A stretch of 56,439 nt of DNA. Source: Thermocrinis sp. (GTDB lineage Bacteria > Aquificota > Aquificia > Aquificales > Aquificaceae). Below, piece by piece: positions 46,823 through 55,020 of the stretch. The translations under genes and the position numbers were made by a program. Below the pieces are notes generated by a model that was not told where the DNA came from, did not search any database, and was given only the letters and a program-made list of their open reading frames with translations. The stretch lies in NCBI RefSeq assembly GCF_036781485.1, contig NZ_DAIQAX010000001.1, forward strand, positions 35,348 through 91,786, in the 5' to 3' direction. Every line of letters starts with the position of its first letter. The stretch's first letter is position 1.

Positions 46823-48166
46823 TTACTTGCCTATACAGAAATTAGAAAATATTTCTCCTAAAATTTCCTCTGTTGCTATTTCACCTACCAATTCGTCCAA
46901 ATAACTTTGGATCTCTCTCAGATAAAGCATTAGGATTTCTGGGGACACCTCTTCTCTGTTTATTTTATTCAATACTAATTTTATCACCTCTGAGGATTTT
47001 TGCAAGAGGTCTGCATGTCTGATTGAAATATAAAGTCCCTCGCCCATACTTCTCCCCACTACTTCTAGCACAAGATCTTTTAACTCTTGCAGACCTTCCC
47101 CACTTTTAGCACTAACCTTAACAAAGTTTTTAAACGTTTCCATGTGCCCATCCCAGAATCCCAGATCCACCTTGTTTAACACTACGATGTGGTTCTTATC
47201 CTTGACGAGGGAATATATGTAAAGGTCTTCTTCTTGAAGTGGCTCGTGGGCTTGGGCTACGAAAAGTATCAAGTGCGCGCTGTTTAATTTCTCTATGCTC
47301 CTTTGGATACCTATCCTCTCCACTGGGTCCAAAGAGTGTCTTATCCCCGCTGTGTCTATGAGGTTTATGGGAATACCTTCCAAGTTCAGAGGTTCTTGCA
47401 AAAAGTCCCTTGTGGTGCCTGGTATGTCCGTTACTATAGCCCTTTGGGTTCCAAGCAATCTGTTAAAAAGCGAAGACTTACCTACGTTTGGCTTTCCCAC
47501 AATAGCCAAGTTAAGACCCTTTCTCAAAAACTCTCCCGTTTTTACAGTAGAAAGCAAGCTCTCTATCTTATCCAAGATATCTTTAAGAGACTCTATTATC
47601 TCCTGCTTGCTGATAGTGGGGATGTCTTGATCTTCAAACTCTATGCTTGCTTCCACAAAGGCGCAGAGGTTAATAAGTTTTTCCCTAAGCGGTTTTATAA
47701 ACTCCGATAGATCTCCTCTTAGCTGTCTTAGAGCGCTTTTTAGCGCTAGCTCTGACTTTGCTCCTATTAGGTCCCCAACAGCTTCCGCCTGAAGCAGGTC
47801 TATCTTTCCATTCAAAAAAGCCCTCTTGGTAAATTCTCCCCTCTGAGCCATTCTAACTCCATTGTTCAAGAAAAGCTCAACAACCCTTTTGAGAATAAGA
47901 GGGTTTCCGTGCAAAAATAACTCCACCATATCCTCTCCCGTATAGCTTTTGGGAGCTTTGTAGTAAATCATTATTCCCTCGTCTATCTGCTCTCCTCTTT
48001 CGTCAAAGAGCTTAACAAGATGGGCATACCTCTCTTTTATTTTCCCCTTTGTCTTTACAAAAGGCAAAACCTTTTCAAGCACGCCAAGACCACTTAACCT
48101 TACAACACCTATAGCACTTTCTCCGTATGGTGTAGCTATGGCTACTATGGGTTCTCTTTGTTTCAT
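46823..48166 (-). CDS. mnmE: tRNA modification GTPase MnmE
   Basis: MnmE works with MnmG to make the 5-carboxymethylaminomethyl or 5-aminomethyl group at U34 of tRNAs. The 447-residue protein has the folate-binding start TIVAIATPYGESAIGVVRLSG-like segment, and the inserted G domain with GKPNVGKSSLFNRLLG near 222, DTAGIRHS and NKVD. The catalytic C-terminal CIGK is also present. Length is normal. The ATG lies 8 bases after the 3' end of tRNA-Arg(ACG) on the same strand, with no Shine-Dalgarno. Confidence 0.97.
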   Translation of the reverse strand: MKQREPIVAIATPYGESAIGVVRLSGLGVLEKVLPFVKTKGKIKERYAHLVKLFDERGEQIDEGIMIYYKAPKSYTGEDMVELFLHGNPLILKRVVELFLNNGVRMAQRGEFTKRAFLNGKIDLLQAEAVGDLIGAKSELALKSALRQLRGDLSEFIKPLREKLINLCAFVEASIEFEDQDIPTISKQEIIESLKDILDKIESLLSTVKTGEFLRKGLNLAIVGKPNVGKSSLFNRLLGTQRAIVTDIPGTTRDFLQEPLNLEGIPINLIDTAGIRHSLDPVERIGIQRSIEKLNSAHLILFVAQAHEPLQEEDLYIYSLVKDKNHIVVLNKVDLGFWDGHMETFKNFVKVSAKSGEGLQELKDLVLEVVGRSMGEGLYISIRHADLLQKSSEVIKLVLNKINREEVSPEILMLYLREIQSYLDELVGEIATEEILGEIFSNFCIGK

Positions 48167-48174
48167 GTTTCAAG

Positions 48175-48248
48175 CCAGCCCGGCGGGAGTCGAACCCGCA
48201 ACCTTGGGATCCGTAGTCCCACGCTCTATCCAGTTGAGCTACGGGCCG
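48175..48248 (-). tRNA. tRNA-Arg (ACG)
   Basis: A 74-base cloverleaf on the minus strand. The acceptor strands are CGGCCCG and CGGGCTG, the anticodon loop CTACGGA with ACG (read as ICG), the T-arm GCGGG-TTCGACT-CCCGC, and the discriminator G. CCA is not encoded. The mnmE start codon is 8 bases downstream. Confidence 0.96.
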
Positions 48249-48265
48249 TTTATTTTAATTATAAG

Positions 48266-48339
48266 CGTGCCCGGGGGGACTTGAACCCCCGACCTTGGGT
48301 TCCGGAGACCCACGCTCTATCCAACTGAGCTACGGGCAC
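48266..48339 (-). tRNA. tRNA-Arg (CCG)
   Basis: A 74-base cloverleaf on the minus strand. The acceptor strands are GTGCCCG and CGGGCAC, the anticodon loop CTCCGGA with CCG, and the T-arm GGGGG-TTCAAGT-CCCCC. CCA is not encoded. It lies 17 bases before tRNA-Arg(ACG), so they are likely one transcript. Confidence 0.96.
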
Positions 48340-48360
48340 TATCTAAATTAAAATATTAGC

Positions 48361-49731
48361 ATGGCTATAAAGTTCGGCACAGATGGATGGAGGGCAGTAA
48401 TAGGAGACGAATTTACCTTTGAAAGCGTTAGAAAGGTGGCCTATGCCCATGCAAAAGTTTTGGAGCAGGAGGGCAAAAAAAGGGTAGTTGTAGGCTACGA
48501 CAGAAGGTTTTTAAGCAGGGAATTTGCGGAAGAAGTTTATAGAGTTTTTAAAACCCTGGGCTTTGAGGTTTATATCTCGGATAGAGACTGTACCACTCCT
48601 ATGGTATCCTTTGCGGTAAAGTATATGGGCTTTGACGGCGGGGTTATGATAACCGCGTCCCATAATCCGGGCAAGTACAACGGATACAAGATAAAAGAGT
48701 CCTTTGGTGGTTCGGCCACTCCTGAGTTTGTTAAAAAGGTGGAAGAAGTGGCCAACTCCATTCAAAACGTCAAAGTGGAAAACTATAAACCAGAAACGAT
48801 AGACCTAAAGGGTCCTTACTTGGAAAGGATAAAAGAGCTTATAAATCTTGAGCTATTTGAGGAAGGGCTTTTGGTACACGACGCTATGTATGGCTCTTCC
48901 GCAGGGCTTTTTTCTGAGGTCTTGCTTGACACTCCTTTGGAGGTAATCTCCATAAGATCGCGGAGGGACCCTCTCTTTGGAGGACATCCGCCGGAACCTA
49001 TAGAAAAGCACTTAGTCCCAATGTTTGAAAAGGTCAGGGGTGTGGGGGCAAAAATAGGAATAGCCAACGATGGAGATGGGGACCGTATAGCTCTCTGCGA
49101 CGAAAGGGGAAGGTTTATAAATACTCAGCTCATATACGTTTTGCTTTTGTTACACCTTCTGAAAAACAAAGGGATAAAAGAGGGCTTGGTAGTAAAGACA
49201 GTATCCACAAGCTATTTAGTGGATAGAATCTGCAAATCTGAAGGGGTGGAATTAAGGGAGGTGCCTGTGGGCTTTAAGCACATAAACGAGCTAATCTTAA
49301 AGGAAAAGGTCATCTTTGGTGGAGAAGAGAGCGGAGGATATGGAATCATTCACTTTTTGCCAGAAAGGGATGGGCTTTTCTCTGGCCTTAGCATACTGGA
49401 GCTTATGTACACCAAAGGAAAAGCACTTTCAGAAATAGTTCAGGAAGTATTCCAAACTTACGGAAGCGCTTACTTTGAGCGCAAAGACCTATACGCCGAT
49501 GAAGAAAAAAAGAAGAAACTAAAGTCTTTTGTAGAAAATCCGCCTTCCCTTTTGGGAAGGTTCAAAGTCAGAGAGGCTATCACAAAGGACGGACTAAAGC
49601 TTGTCTTTGAAAACGACGGATGGCTGCTTATGAGAGCTTCTGGCACAGAGCCACTCATAAGAGTTTATGCAGAGATGCCAACACAAGAGCAAACACAGGA
49701 AGTGATAAAAAGTGCCCTTGAGATGTTATAA
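48361..49731 (+). CDS. Phosphoglucomutase/phosphomannomutase
   Basis: A 456-residue alpha-D-phosphohexomutase that swaps phosphate between C1 and C6 of glucose or mannose. Motifs in order are FGTDGWRAVIGDEFT near 5, the active-site serine in ITASHNPGKYNGYK near 97, the Mg-binding loop ANDGDGDRIAL near 235, sugar-specificity GGEESGGYG near 320, and phosphate-binding RASGTEPLIRVY near 424. The substrate could be glucose-1-P, mannose-1-P or both. There is no Shine-Dalgarno. TAAAAT (48349-48354) lies 6 bases before the ATG. Confidence 0.94.
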   Translation: MAIKFGTDGWRAVIGDEFTFESVRKVAYAHAKVLEQEGKKRVVVGYDRRFLSREFAEEVYRVFKTLGFEVYISDRDCTTPMVSFAVKYMGFDGGVMITASHNPGKYNGYKIKESFGGSATPEFVKKVEEVANSIQNVKVENYKPETIDLKGPYLERIKELINLELFEEGLLVHDAMYGSSAGLFSEVLLDTPLEVISIRSRRDPLFGGHPPEPIEKHLVPMFEKVRGVGAKIGIANDGDGDRIALCDERGRFINTQLIYVLLLLHLLKNKGIKEGLVVKTVSTSYLVDRICKSEGVELREVPVGFKHINELILKEKVIFGGEESGGYGIIHFLPERDGLFSGLSILELMYTKGKALSEIVQEVFQTYGSAYFERKDLYADEEKKKKLKSFVENPPSLLGRFKVREAITKDGLKLVFENDGWLLMRASGTEPLIRVYAEMPTQEQTQEVIKSALEML

Positions 49732-49754
49732 TTCAAAGGCAGGAGGTGATAGCT

Positions 49755-50462
49755 ATGGGTCAAAGGATAAGCTTTAGCATTAACGGGATAGAAGTTTCTG
49801 GCTACCTGGCAGAGCCAGAAAATCTGCAAAAACAGGCACCTTTGATAATGGTTTTTCACGAGTGGTGGGGGCTTGTCAAACACATAGAGGATGTTTGTGA
49901 TAGGTTCGCAAGGAAAGGCTTTTATGCTTTTGCCATAGACCTGTATAAGGGAGCTACTGCGGACAATCCAGAAGATGCGGGAAGGCTTATGATGGACCTT
50001 ATGCAAAACAGGTTGGATGAAGCAGAAAGAATGGTGGGGGCTTCTCTTGAATACTTCAGGAGGGAGAACATAGGTTATGTACCAAGGGTGGGTGATTTTA
50101 TGTTTGGTGCTACTGGCTACTGCTGTGGTGGCACGTGCACTTGGTATTTTGGCGCCAAGTTTGAGGACTTTAAAGCTTTGGTTCCCTACTACGGACTTTA
50201 CAAGTTAGCAAACATAGACTTTTCAAAGATAAAAGCACCAGTGCTTGCAGTTCATGCGGGCATGGATGCCTTTATTCCACTGTCTGAGGTAATGGAAGCG
50301 ATCCAAAAGTGTAACGAAAACAAGGTAAATGCCCAGTTTTTGATCTACGCTGGCGTGGATCACGCCTTCTTTAACGACACAAGACCGGAGGTTTATCACG
50401 AAGAATACGCAAGGGACGTGTGGCAAAAGACCATAGAGTTCTTCAAAACACACCTTACATGA
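49755..50462 (+). CDS. Dienelactone hydrolase family protein
   Basis: A 235-residue alpha/beta hydrolase. From the ATG at 49755 (AGGAGGTGATAGCT upstream) it begins GQRISFSINGIEVSGYLAEP. The nucleophile Cys lies in ATGYCCGGTCTW near 115-126 in the family's GxCxGG context, with the Asp in AGMDAFIPLSE near 171 and His in AGVDHAFFN near 203. Dienelactone hydrolase converts dienelactone to maleylacetate, but in autotrophs such proteins may act on other lactones. The stop overlaps the CstA start (TGA/ATG) by 4 bases. Confidence 0.9.
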   Translation: MGQRISFSINGIEVSGYLAEPENLQKQAPLIMVFHEWWGLVKHIEDVCDRFARKGFYAFAIDLYKGATADNPEDAGRLMMDLMQNRLDEAERMVGASLEYFRRENIGYVPRVGDFMFGATGYCCGGTCTWYFGAKFEDFKALVPYYGLYKLANIDFSKIKAPVLAVHAGMDAFIPLSEVMEAIQKCNENKVNAQFLIYAGVDHAFFNDTRPEVYHEEYARDVWQKTIEFFKTHLT

Positions 50463-52468
50463 GCTTAAGGGACAAGCTCATCCTTGCCTTTCTATCGCTT
50501 CTTTTTGCCTTAGCCTTTTCCGTAGTTGCCTTCTACAGAAAAGAGCCCATAAGTGCCTTTTGGATTCTTCTTTGCGCTTTTTCCCTCTATATAATCGGTT
50601 ATAGGTACTATAGCTACTATATAGCCTACAAAGTTTTTGGTGTTTCTGACGAAAATCCCACACCAGCCCACAGGTTTTACAACGGTATAGATTACGTGCC
50701 TACTAATAAATGGGTTCTCTTTGGACACCACTTTGCGTCAATCTCTGGTGCAGGTCCTTTGGTAGGTCCTGTGCTTGCAGCGCAGATGGGATATCTTCCG
50801 GGAGTGCTTTGGATCCCCATAGGAGCGGTCATAGCGGGTGCGGTCCAAGACATGCTAATTCTTACCATTTCCATGCGCACCGGTGGCAAGAGCTTGGGAG
50901 CGATAGCAAGAGATTACCTTGGAAGGTTTGGGGGAATTGTGGTTCTTTTGGTAATTTACTCCATACTTATCATCCTTTTAGCGGTCCTTGCCTTAGTGGT
51001 AGTAAAGGCAACAGCCCAAAGCCCTTGGTCTGCCTTCACATCCTTCGCAACCATACCCATAGCAATGCTGATGGGTGTTTATATGTGGAAGATAAGACCA
51101 GGGGCAGTCTTGCAAGCCACTCTTTTGGGAATAGGTCTTTTGATTGCATCTTTGGTAGCTGGAAAGCTAGTAGCGGATCATCCAAGCCTTAGCAAATTCT
51201 TTACCTACTCCGAGGTGCAAATAGCCTTTGGGCTTATGGTATATGGCTTTCTTGCCTCCGTACTACCCGTCTGGCTTTTGCTTGCTCCAAGGGACTATCT
51301 TAGCACCTTTATGAAGCTTGGAACTATTTTCATCCTTGGCGTAGGTGTTTTTATAGCCAATCCGCAGACAAAAATGCCAGCTCTAACTCAGTATGCTGAG
51401 ACGGGCATAGGTCCTGTGTGGCAAGGAGACCTATTTCCGTTTTTGATGATAACCATAGCATGCGGTGCAGTTTCTGGCTTTCACTCTCTTATCTCTTCCG
51501 GCACTTCTCCAAAGCTTTTGGACAAAGAGAGCCACGTCAGACTGGTAGGCTACGGTAGCATGCTCGGAGAGTCCTTTGTTGCCATAATGGCTTTGATTGC
51601 AGCAGTTTCTATGGAGCCTGGTATATACTTTGCCGTAAATAGCCCAGCAAGCCTTATAGGAAAGACCGAAGAGTCTGCAGCACAGATAATAACCTCGTGG
51701 GGTTTTCCCGTTTCCGCGCAGGAGCTAAAAAGACTAGCAGAACTCATAGGGGAGGAAAGCATACTTTCCAAAGTTGGTGGGGCACCAGCCTTTGCCCTCG
51801 GCATAGCTCTAATCTTTGCAAAGCTCACAGGGGAAACTCTCCTTGCCTTTTGGTATCACTTTGCTATCCTCTTTGAAGTGGTGTTTATTCTAACAACCAT
51901 AGATTCAGGCACAAGGGTAGGAAGGTATATCCTCCAAGACCTGTTGGGTAGCTTTATAAAGAGCTTTAAGGATTATTCAAACAAAACCGCAAACATCACC
52001 GCAAGTCTTATAACTGTTGCTCTGTGGGGATACTTCCTATACGGGGGAGTGGTAGATCCCTACGGAGGAATAAGAAGCCTTTGGCCCCTTTTTGGTATAT
52101 CAAACCAACTTTTGGCCACCACCGCTTTGACCATTGCCACTTTATACCTTGCGAAGACTGGAAGGTTTAAGTACATTTGGGTGGCAGGCGTTCCAGCCCT
52201 TTTGATGGCTGTAAACACCATAAGCGCTGGGATTTTAAAAGTTTTCCATCCAGACCAAAGGGTTGGTTTTCTGTCGCACGCCGAATGGCTTTCAAAAAAG
52301 CTGTCCGCAGGAGAGCTTCCGCCCGCCATAAAGTCCGTAGAAATAGCCCAAAGGGTGATAATAAACGACTACACCAATGCATTTTTGGGGATGCTTTACG
52401 TCTCTTTGGTGTCTTTTGTCATAATCCTTACGATTAGGGAAATAATCTCATCATGGCAAAAAAGTTAG
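50459..52468 (+). CDS. Carbon starvation protein A (CstA) family transporter
   Basis: A 669-residue membrane protein with about 16-18 helices. CstA family members import pyruvate or peptides. Family marks are HHFASISGAGPLVGPVLAAQ near 98, GSIRTGGKSLG-like ISMRTGGKSLGAIARDYLG near 142, GVVGFHSLISSGTSPK-like segment (SGFHSLISSGTSPKLLDKES near 355), and TTIDSGTRVGRYILQDLLG near 490. It uses the ATG at 50459 overlapping the hydrolase stop; the longer reading from 50420 is rejected. The RNase gene downstream overlaps by 16 bases. Confidence 0.94.
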   Translation: MSLRDKLILAFLSLLFALAFSVVAFYRKEPISAFWILLCAFSLYIIGYRYYSYYIAYKVFGVSDENPTPAHRFYNGIDYVPTNKWVLFGHHFASISGAGPLVGPVLAAQMGYLPGVLWIPIGAVIAGAVQDMLILTISMRTGGKSLGAIARDYLGRFGGIVVLLVIYSILIILLAVLALVVVKATAQSPWSAFTSFATIPIAMLMGVYMWKIRPGAVLQATLLGIGLLIASLVAGKLVADHPSLSKFFTYSEVQIAFGLMVYGFLASVLPVWLLLAPRDYLSTFMKLGTIFILGVGVFIANPQTKMPALTQYAETGIGPVWQGDLFPFLMITIACGAVSGFHSLISSGTSPKLLDKESHVRLVGYGSMLGESFVAIMALIAAVSMEPGIYFAVNSPASLIGKTEESAAQIITSWGFPVSAQELKRLAELIGEESILSKVGGAPAFALGIALIFAKLTGETLLAFWYHFAILFEVVFILTTIDSGTRVGRYILQDLLGSFIKSFKDYSNKTANITASLITVALWGYFLYGGVVDPYGGIRSLWPLFGISNQLLATTALTIATLYLAKTGRFKYIWVAGVPALLMAVNTISAGILKVFHPDQRVGFLSHAEWLSKKLSAGELPPAIKSVEIAQRVIINDYTNAFLGMLYVSLVSFVIILTIREIISSWQKS

Positions 52469-53799
52469 TGGTTTTGACCCACCAAGATACTATATTCTCC
52501 TTTCTTTTTGAAGGAGAAGAGGTAATAAAAGTAAGGGTTGATAAAAAAGGCGCTTCAAAACTTGTAGGGAGTATTTTTAAAGGCAAAGTAAAGAGGTTGG
52601 CAAAGGGGATGGGTGGAGTGTTTATAGATATTGGCTTGGAAAAGGAAGCCTATTTGCCTTTAAAGGGAGAAGAGGTTAAGGTAGGAGAAAGTCTTTTGGT
52701 CCAAGTGGTAAGAGAAGGTATAGGGGAAAAGGGAGCAAAGCTAACAACTAAAATAAAAATACCAGGAAAGTACATAGTTTATATGCCAGAAAGTCAAGAA
52801 GTAAAGTGTTCTTCCAAGCTGTCAAAAGAAGAAAAGTGGGATATGATAAACTTTATAGCCGATCATTTAGACAAAGAAGGGGTGATCCTAAGAACGCCTT
52901 CCGCAAGGGCAAAGAAGGAAGAAATTCTAAAAGAGTTGGAAGTTTTAAGAAAAACATACATGAAGCTAAAGGATCAATTAGAAATCCTAAAAAAACCACA
53001 AATTTTATGGGAAGACCCACCTGAATATCTATCTCTGATAAGGTCCTACTGGTATGATATGGAGACTATATTTTGCAATGACGTTGAAATATGGTACAAG
53101 ATAATGGGCTTTTTGGAAGAATTTGAGAGAAGTCTTATGAAAAGGGTATTTTACATTAAGCAAACGCACGATGCTTTCCTGCTCAAAAACGCGCTTAGGA
53201 AAATTTCTCAGAGGTACGTTTGGCTTAGGGGAGGAGGGTATATCGTCATAGATGAAACGGAAGCTATGACTGTTATAGACGTAAACAGTGGGGACCCGTG
53301 CGGAGACACCCAAGAAGAGAACGCTTTAAAAACAAACTTGGAAGCTGCTGAAGAGATAGCAAAACAGATCGTGTTAAGAGACCTTGGCGGAATAATAATG
53401 ATAGATTTTATAGACATGAAAAGTCAAGAAAATAAAGATAAAGTTATGAACGCTCTAAAGGAAGCTCTTAGAGATGATCTTTGCAACGTGCAGATCTACG
53501 GATTTACCAAGTTGGGTGTTTTAGAGATGGCAAGGAAAAGGGCAGGGAAAAGTGTGCCAGAGCTTCTCTTTGAAAAGTGTCCCCTATGTAGCGGATTGGG
53601 CAAAGTTAAAGGCAATGCCCTTTACTCTTTTGAGCTTAGTTTGGAAATACAAAACTATCCCGCTGGGTTCTTAGAGATCTTCGTGCCAAAAGGCAGGAAA
53701 AGGGCAGTAGAAGAATCCATTAAGGGTTTGGATAACGTAAAAGTGGTTGAAAAGGAAGATTTAGATTACAATAACTATGAGGTAAGGTATGAAAGATAA
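52453..53799 (+). CDS. rng: Ribonuclease E/G family endoribonuclease
   Basis: A 448-residue single-strand RNA endonuclease with the RNase G layout, lacking the long scaffold of RNase E. The S1 domain (about 30-110) has GSIFKGKVKRLAKGMGGVFI. The DNase-I-like catalytic domain has the metal Asp in TVIDVNSGDPCG near 275 and MIDFIDMKSQENK near 315. The zinc-link is CPLCSGLGKVKG near 376. It would act in rRNA maturation and mRNA decay. It overlaps cstA at the start and bamD by 11 bases at the end. Confidence 0.93.
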   Translation: MAKKLVVLTHQDTIFSFLFEGEEVIKVRVDKKGASKLVGSIFKGKVKRLAKGMGGVFIDIGLEKEAYLPLKGEEVKVGESLLVQVVREGIGEKGAKLTTKIKIPGKYIVYMPESQEVKCSSKLSKEEKWDMINFIADHLDKEGVILRTPSARAKKEEILKELEVLRKTYMKLKDQLEILKKPQILWEDPPEYLSLIRSYWYDMETIFCNDVEIWYKIMGFLEEFERSLMKRVFYIKQTHDAFLLKNALRKISQRYVWLRGGGYIVIDETEAMTVIDVNSGDPCGDTQEENALKTNLEAAEEIAKQIVLRDLGGIIMIDFIDMKSQENKDKVMNALKEALRDDLCNVQIYGFTKLGVLEMARKRAGKSVPELLFEKCPLCSGLGKVKGNALYSFELSLEIQNYPAGFLEIFVPKGRKRAVEESIKGLDNVKVVEKEDLDYNNYEVRYER

Positions 53800-54691
53800 A
53801 TGGCTGACCTTTTTTCTTGGTCTCCTTTTGGTTTTTTCTTGCGCAAAAGTAACGGAAGAAAAAAGGGCCCAATTGGCAGTAGAGTCTTACACAGAAGGTA
53901 TGCGCGCCTTTGCCAACAGGGATTACAAAAAAGCCACAGAAAAATTAAAAGAATCTCTAAAGTATATTGAGAACCTCACGCCATCGCAGATAAAAGAAAT
54001 CAAGATGGTTTTAGGCGAGAGTTATTACCTGAGTAAAAATTACATAAACGCCATTGTCTATCTGGAAGACTTCCTTTTTAGCTATCCAGAAGCAAGGGAA
54101 TCGGAAAAGGTATATTATTTGCTTATAGATAGCTACATGAAGGTGGCACCGGATGCTTATAGAGACCAAAGCTACACCTACATAGCCATAGAAAAGGCAA
54201 AGGACTTTTTAAACAAGTATCCAGAAAGCCCCTATAAGGATAAGGTCTTAGAAATTATAGAAAAAGCTGAGAAAAAGCTGGCAGATCATGAATACCTGAT
54301 CGGTAAGTTTTACGAAGATTACGGTTTTTACTACTCTGCTTCCCTAAGATACAGAGACCTACTCATAAATTACCCCGAGCAAATCTCTCAGGCGGATGTT
54401 TTATATAGGTACATAAAGTCCTTGCTTTTGGTGGAAAGACAAGCTGAAAAAAGGAAGAAAGCTTACAAAAGTTGGTTAGAAGAGGCGAAAAAGAGTCTGA
54501 AAGAGGCAAAAACAGATGAAGACAAAAAAGCTGTAGAAAAAAGGATAGCTTTTCTTGAAGAACAGATCAATAGGTGGAATGGTCTGGCAAAAAGTAGTAA
54601 AGAAGAGGGCATAAGGCTGATGCAGAGATACAAAGAGCTTTATGGAGAAAATAACTATTACAGAGAATTGGAAAAGCTTACTAAGAGGTAA
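53789..54691 (+). CDS. TPR lipoprotein, BamD-like
   Basis: A 300-residue protein with a signal peptide ending LLVFSCAK, so the lipidated Cys lies near residue 18. Several TPR helices follow (YTEGMRAFANRDYKKATEKL near 34; SYYLSKNYINAIVYLEDFL near 77; YKDKVLEIIEKAEKKLADHE near 148; FYYSASLRYRDLLINYPEQ near 180). This is the architecture of BamD, the outer-membrane assembly lipoprotein. Lysine-rich coiled-coil follows the last repeat, unlike E. coli BamD. It overlaps rng by 11 bases and shares its last base with rsfS. Confidence 0.8.
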   Translation: MKDKWLTFFLGLLLVFSCAKVTEEKRAQLAVESYTEGMRAFANRDYKKATEKLKESLKYIENLTPSQIKEIKMVLGESYYLSKNYINAIVYLEDFLFSYPEARESEKVYYLLIDSYMKVAPDAYRDQSYTYIAIEKAKDFLNKYPESPYKDKVLEIIEKAEKKLADHEYLIGKFYEDYGFYYSASLRYRDLLINYPEQISQADVLYRYIKSLLLVERQAEKRKKAYKSWLEEAKKSLKEAKTDEDKKAVEKRIAFLEEQINRWNGLAKSSKEEGIRLMQRYKELYGENNYYRELEKLTKR

Positions 54692-55020
54692 TGGAATTAC
54701 ATAAAAAAATCGTAAATTTACTCGAAGAAAAAAAAGCAGAGGATATAGTTATTTTGGATGTTTCCGAGCTTACCAACATTGCAGATTACTTTATAATAGC
54801 AACCGCTAACTCTGCGATTCACGCAAGAGCCCTTGCGGAATACATCACAGAAACCTTAGAAAAGGAAGGGATAGCTCCGCTTCATGTGGAAGGTTTGGAA
54901 AATGCTAACTGGATTCTCTTGGATTTTGTAGATATAATAGTGCATATTTTCCAAAAGGAGTGGAGAGAGTATTATGACCTTGAATGGCTTTATTCTACTG
55001 CAAAGAGGGTAGAGGTATGA
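54691..55020 (+). CDS. rsfS: Ribosomal silencing factor RsfS
   Basis: RsfS binds large-subunit protein uL14 and stops subunit joining in starvation. The 109-residue protein has the family segments EDIVILDVSELTNIADYFII near 18, TANSAIHARALAEYI near 38, EGLENANWILLDFVDIIVHI near 71, and REYYDLEWLY at the end. Length is normal. It overlaps the bamD stop by one base and the following LapA/LapB-type gene by 4. Confidence 0.96.
   Translation: MELHKKIVNLLEEKKAEDIVILDVSELTNIADYFIIATANSAIHARALAEYITETLEKEGIAPLHVEGLENANWILLDFVDIIVHIFQKEWREYYDLEWLYSTAKRVEV

Noticed and set aside
50710..51192. 160-residue ORF inside cstA
   Set aside because: It is an alternative-frame shadow of a strongly conserved transporter gene, Ser- and Cys-rich with no motif.
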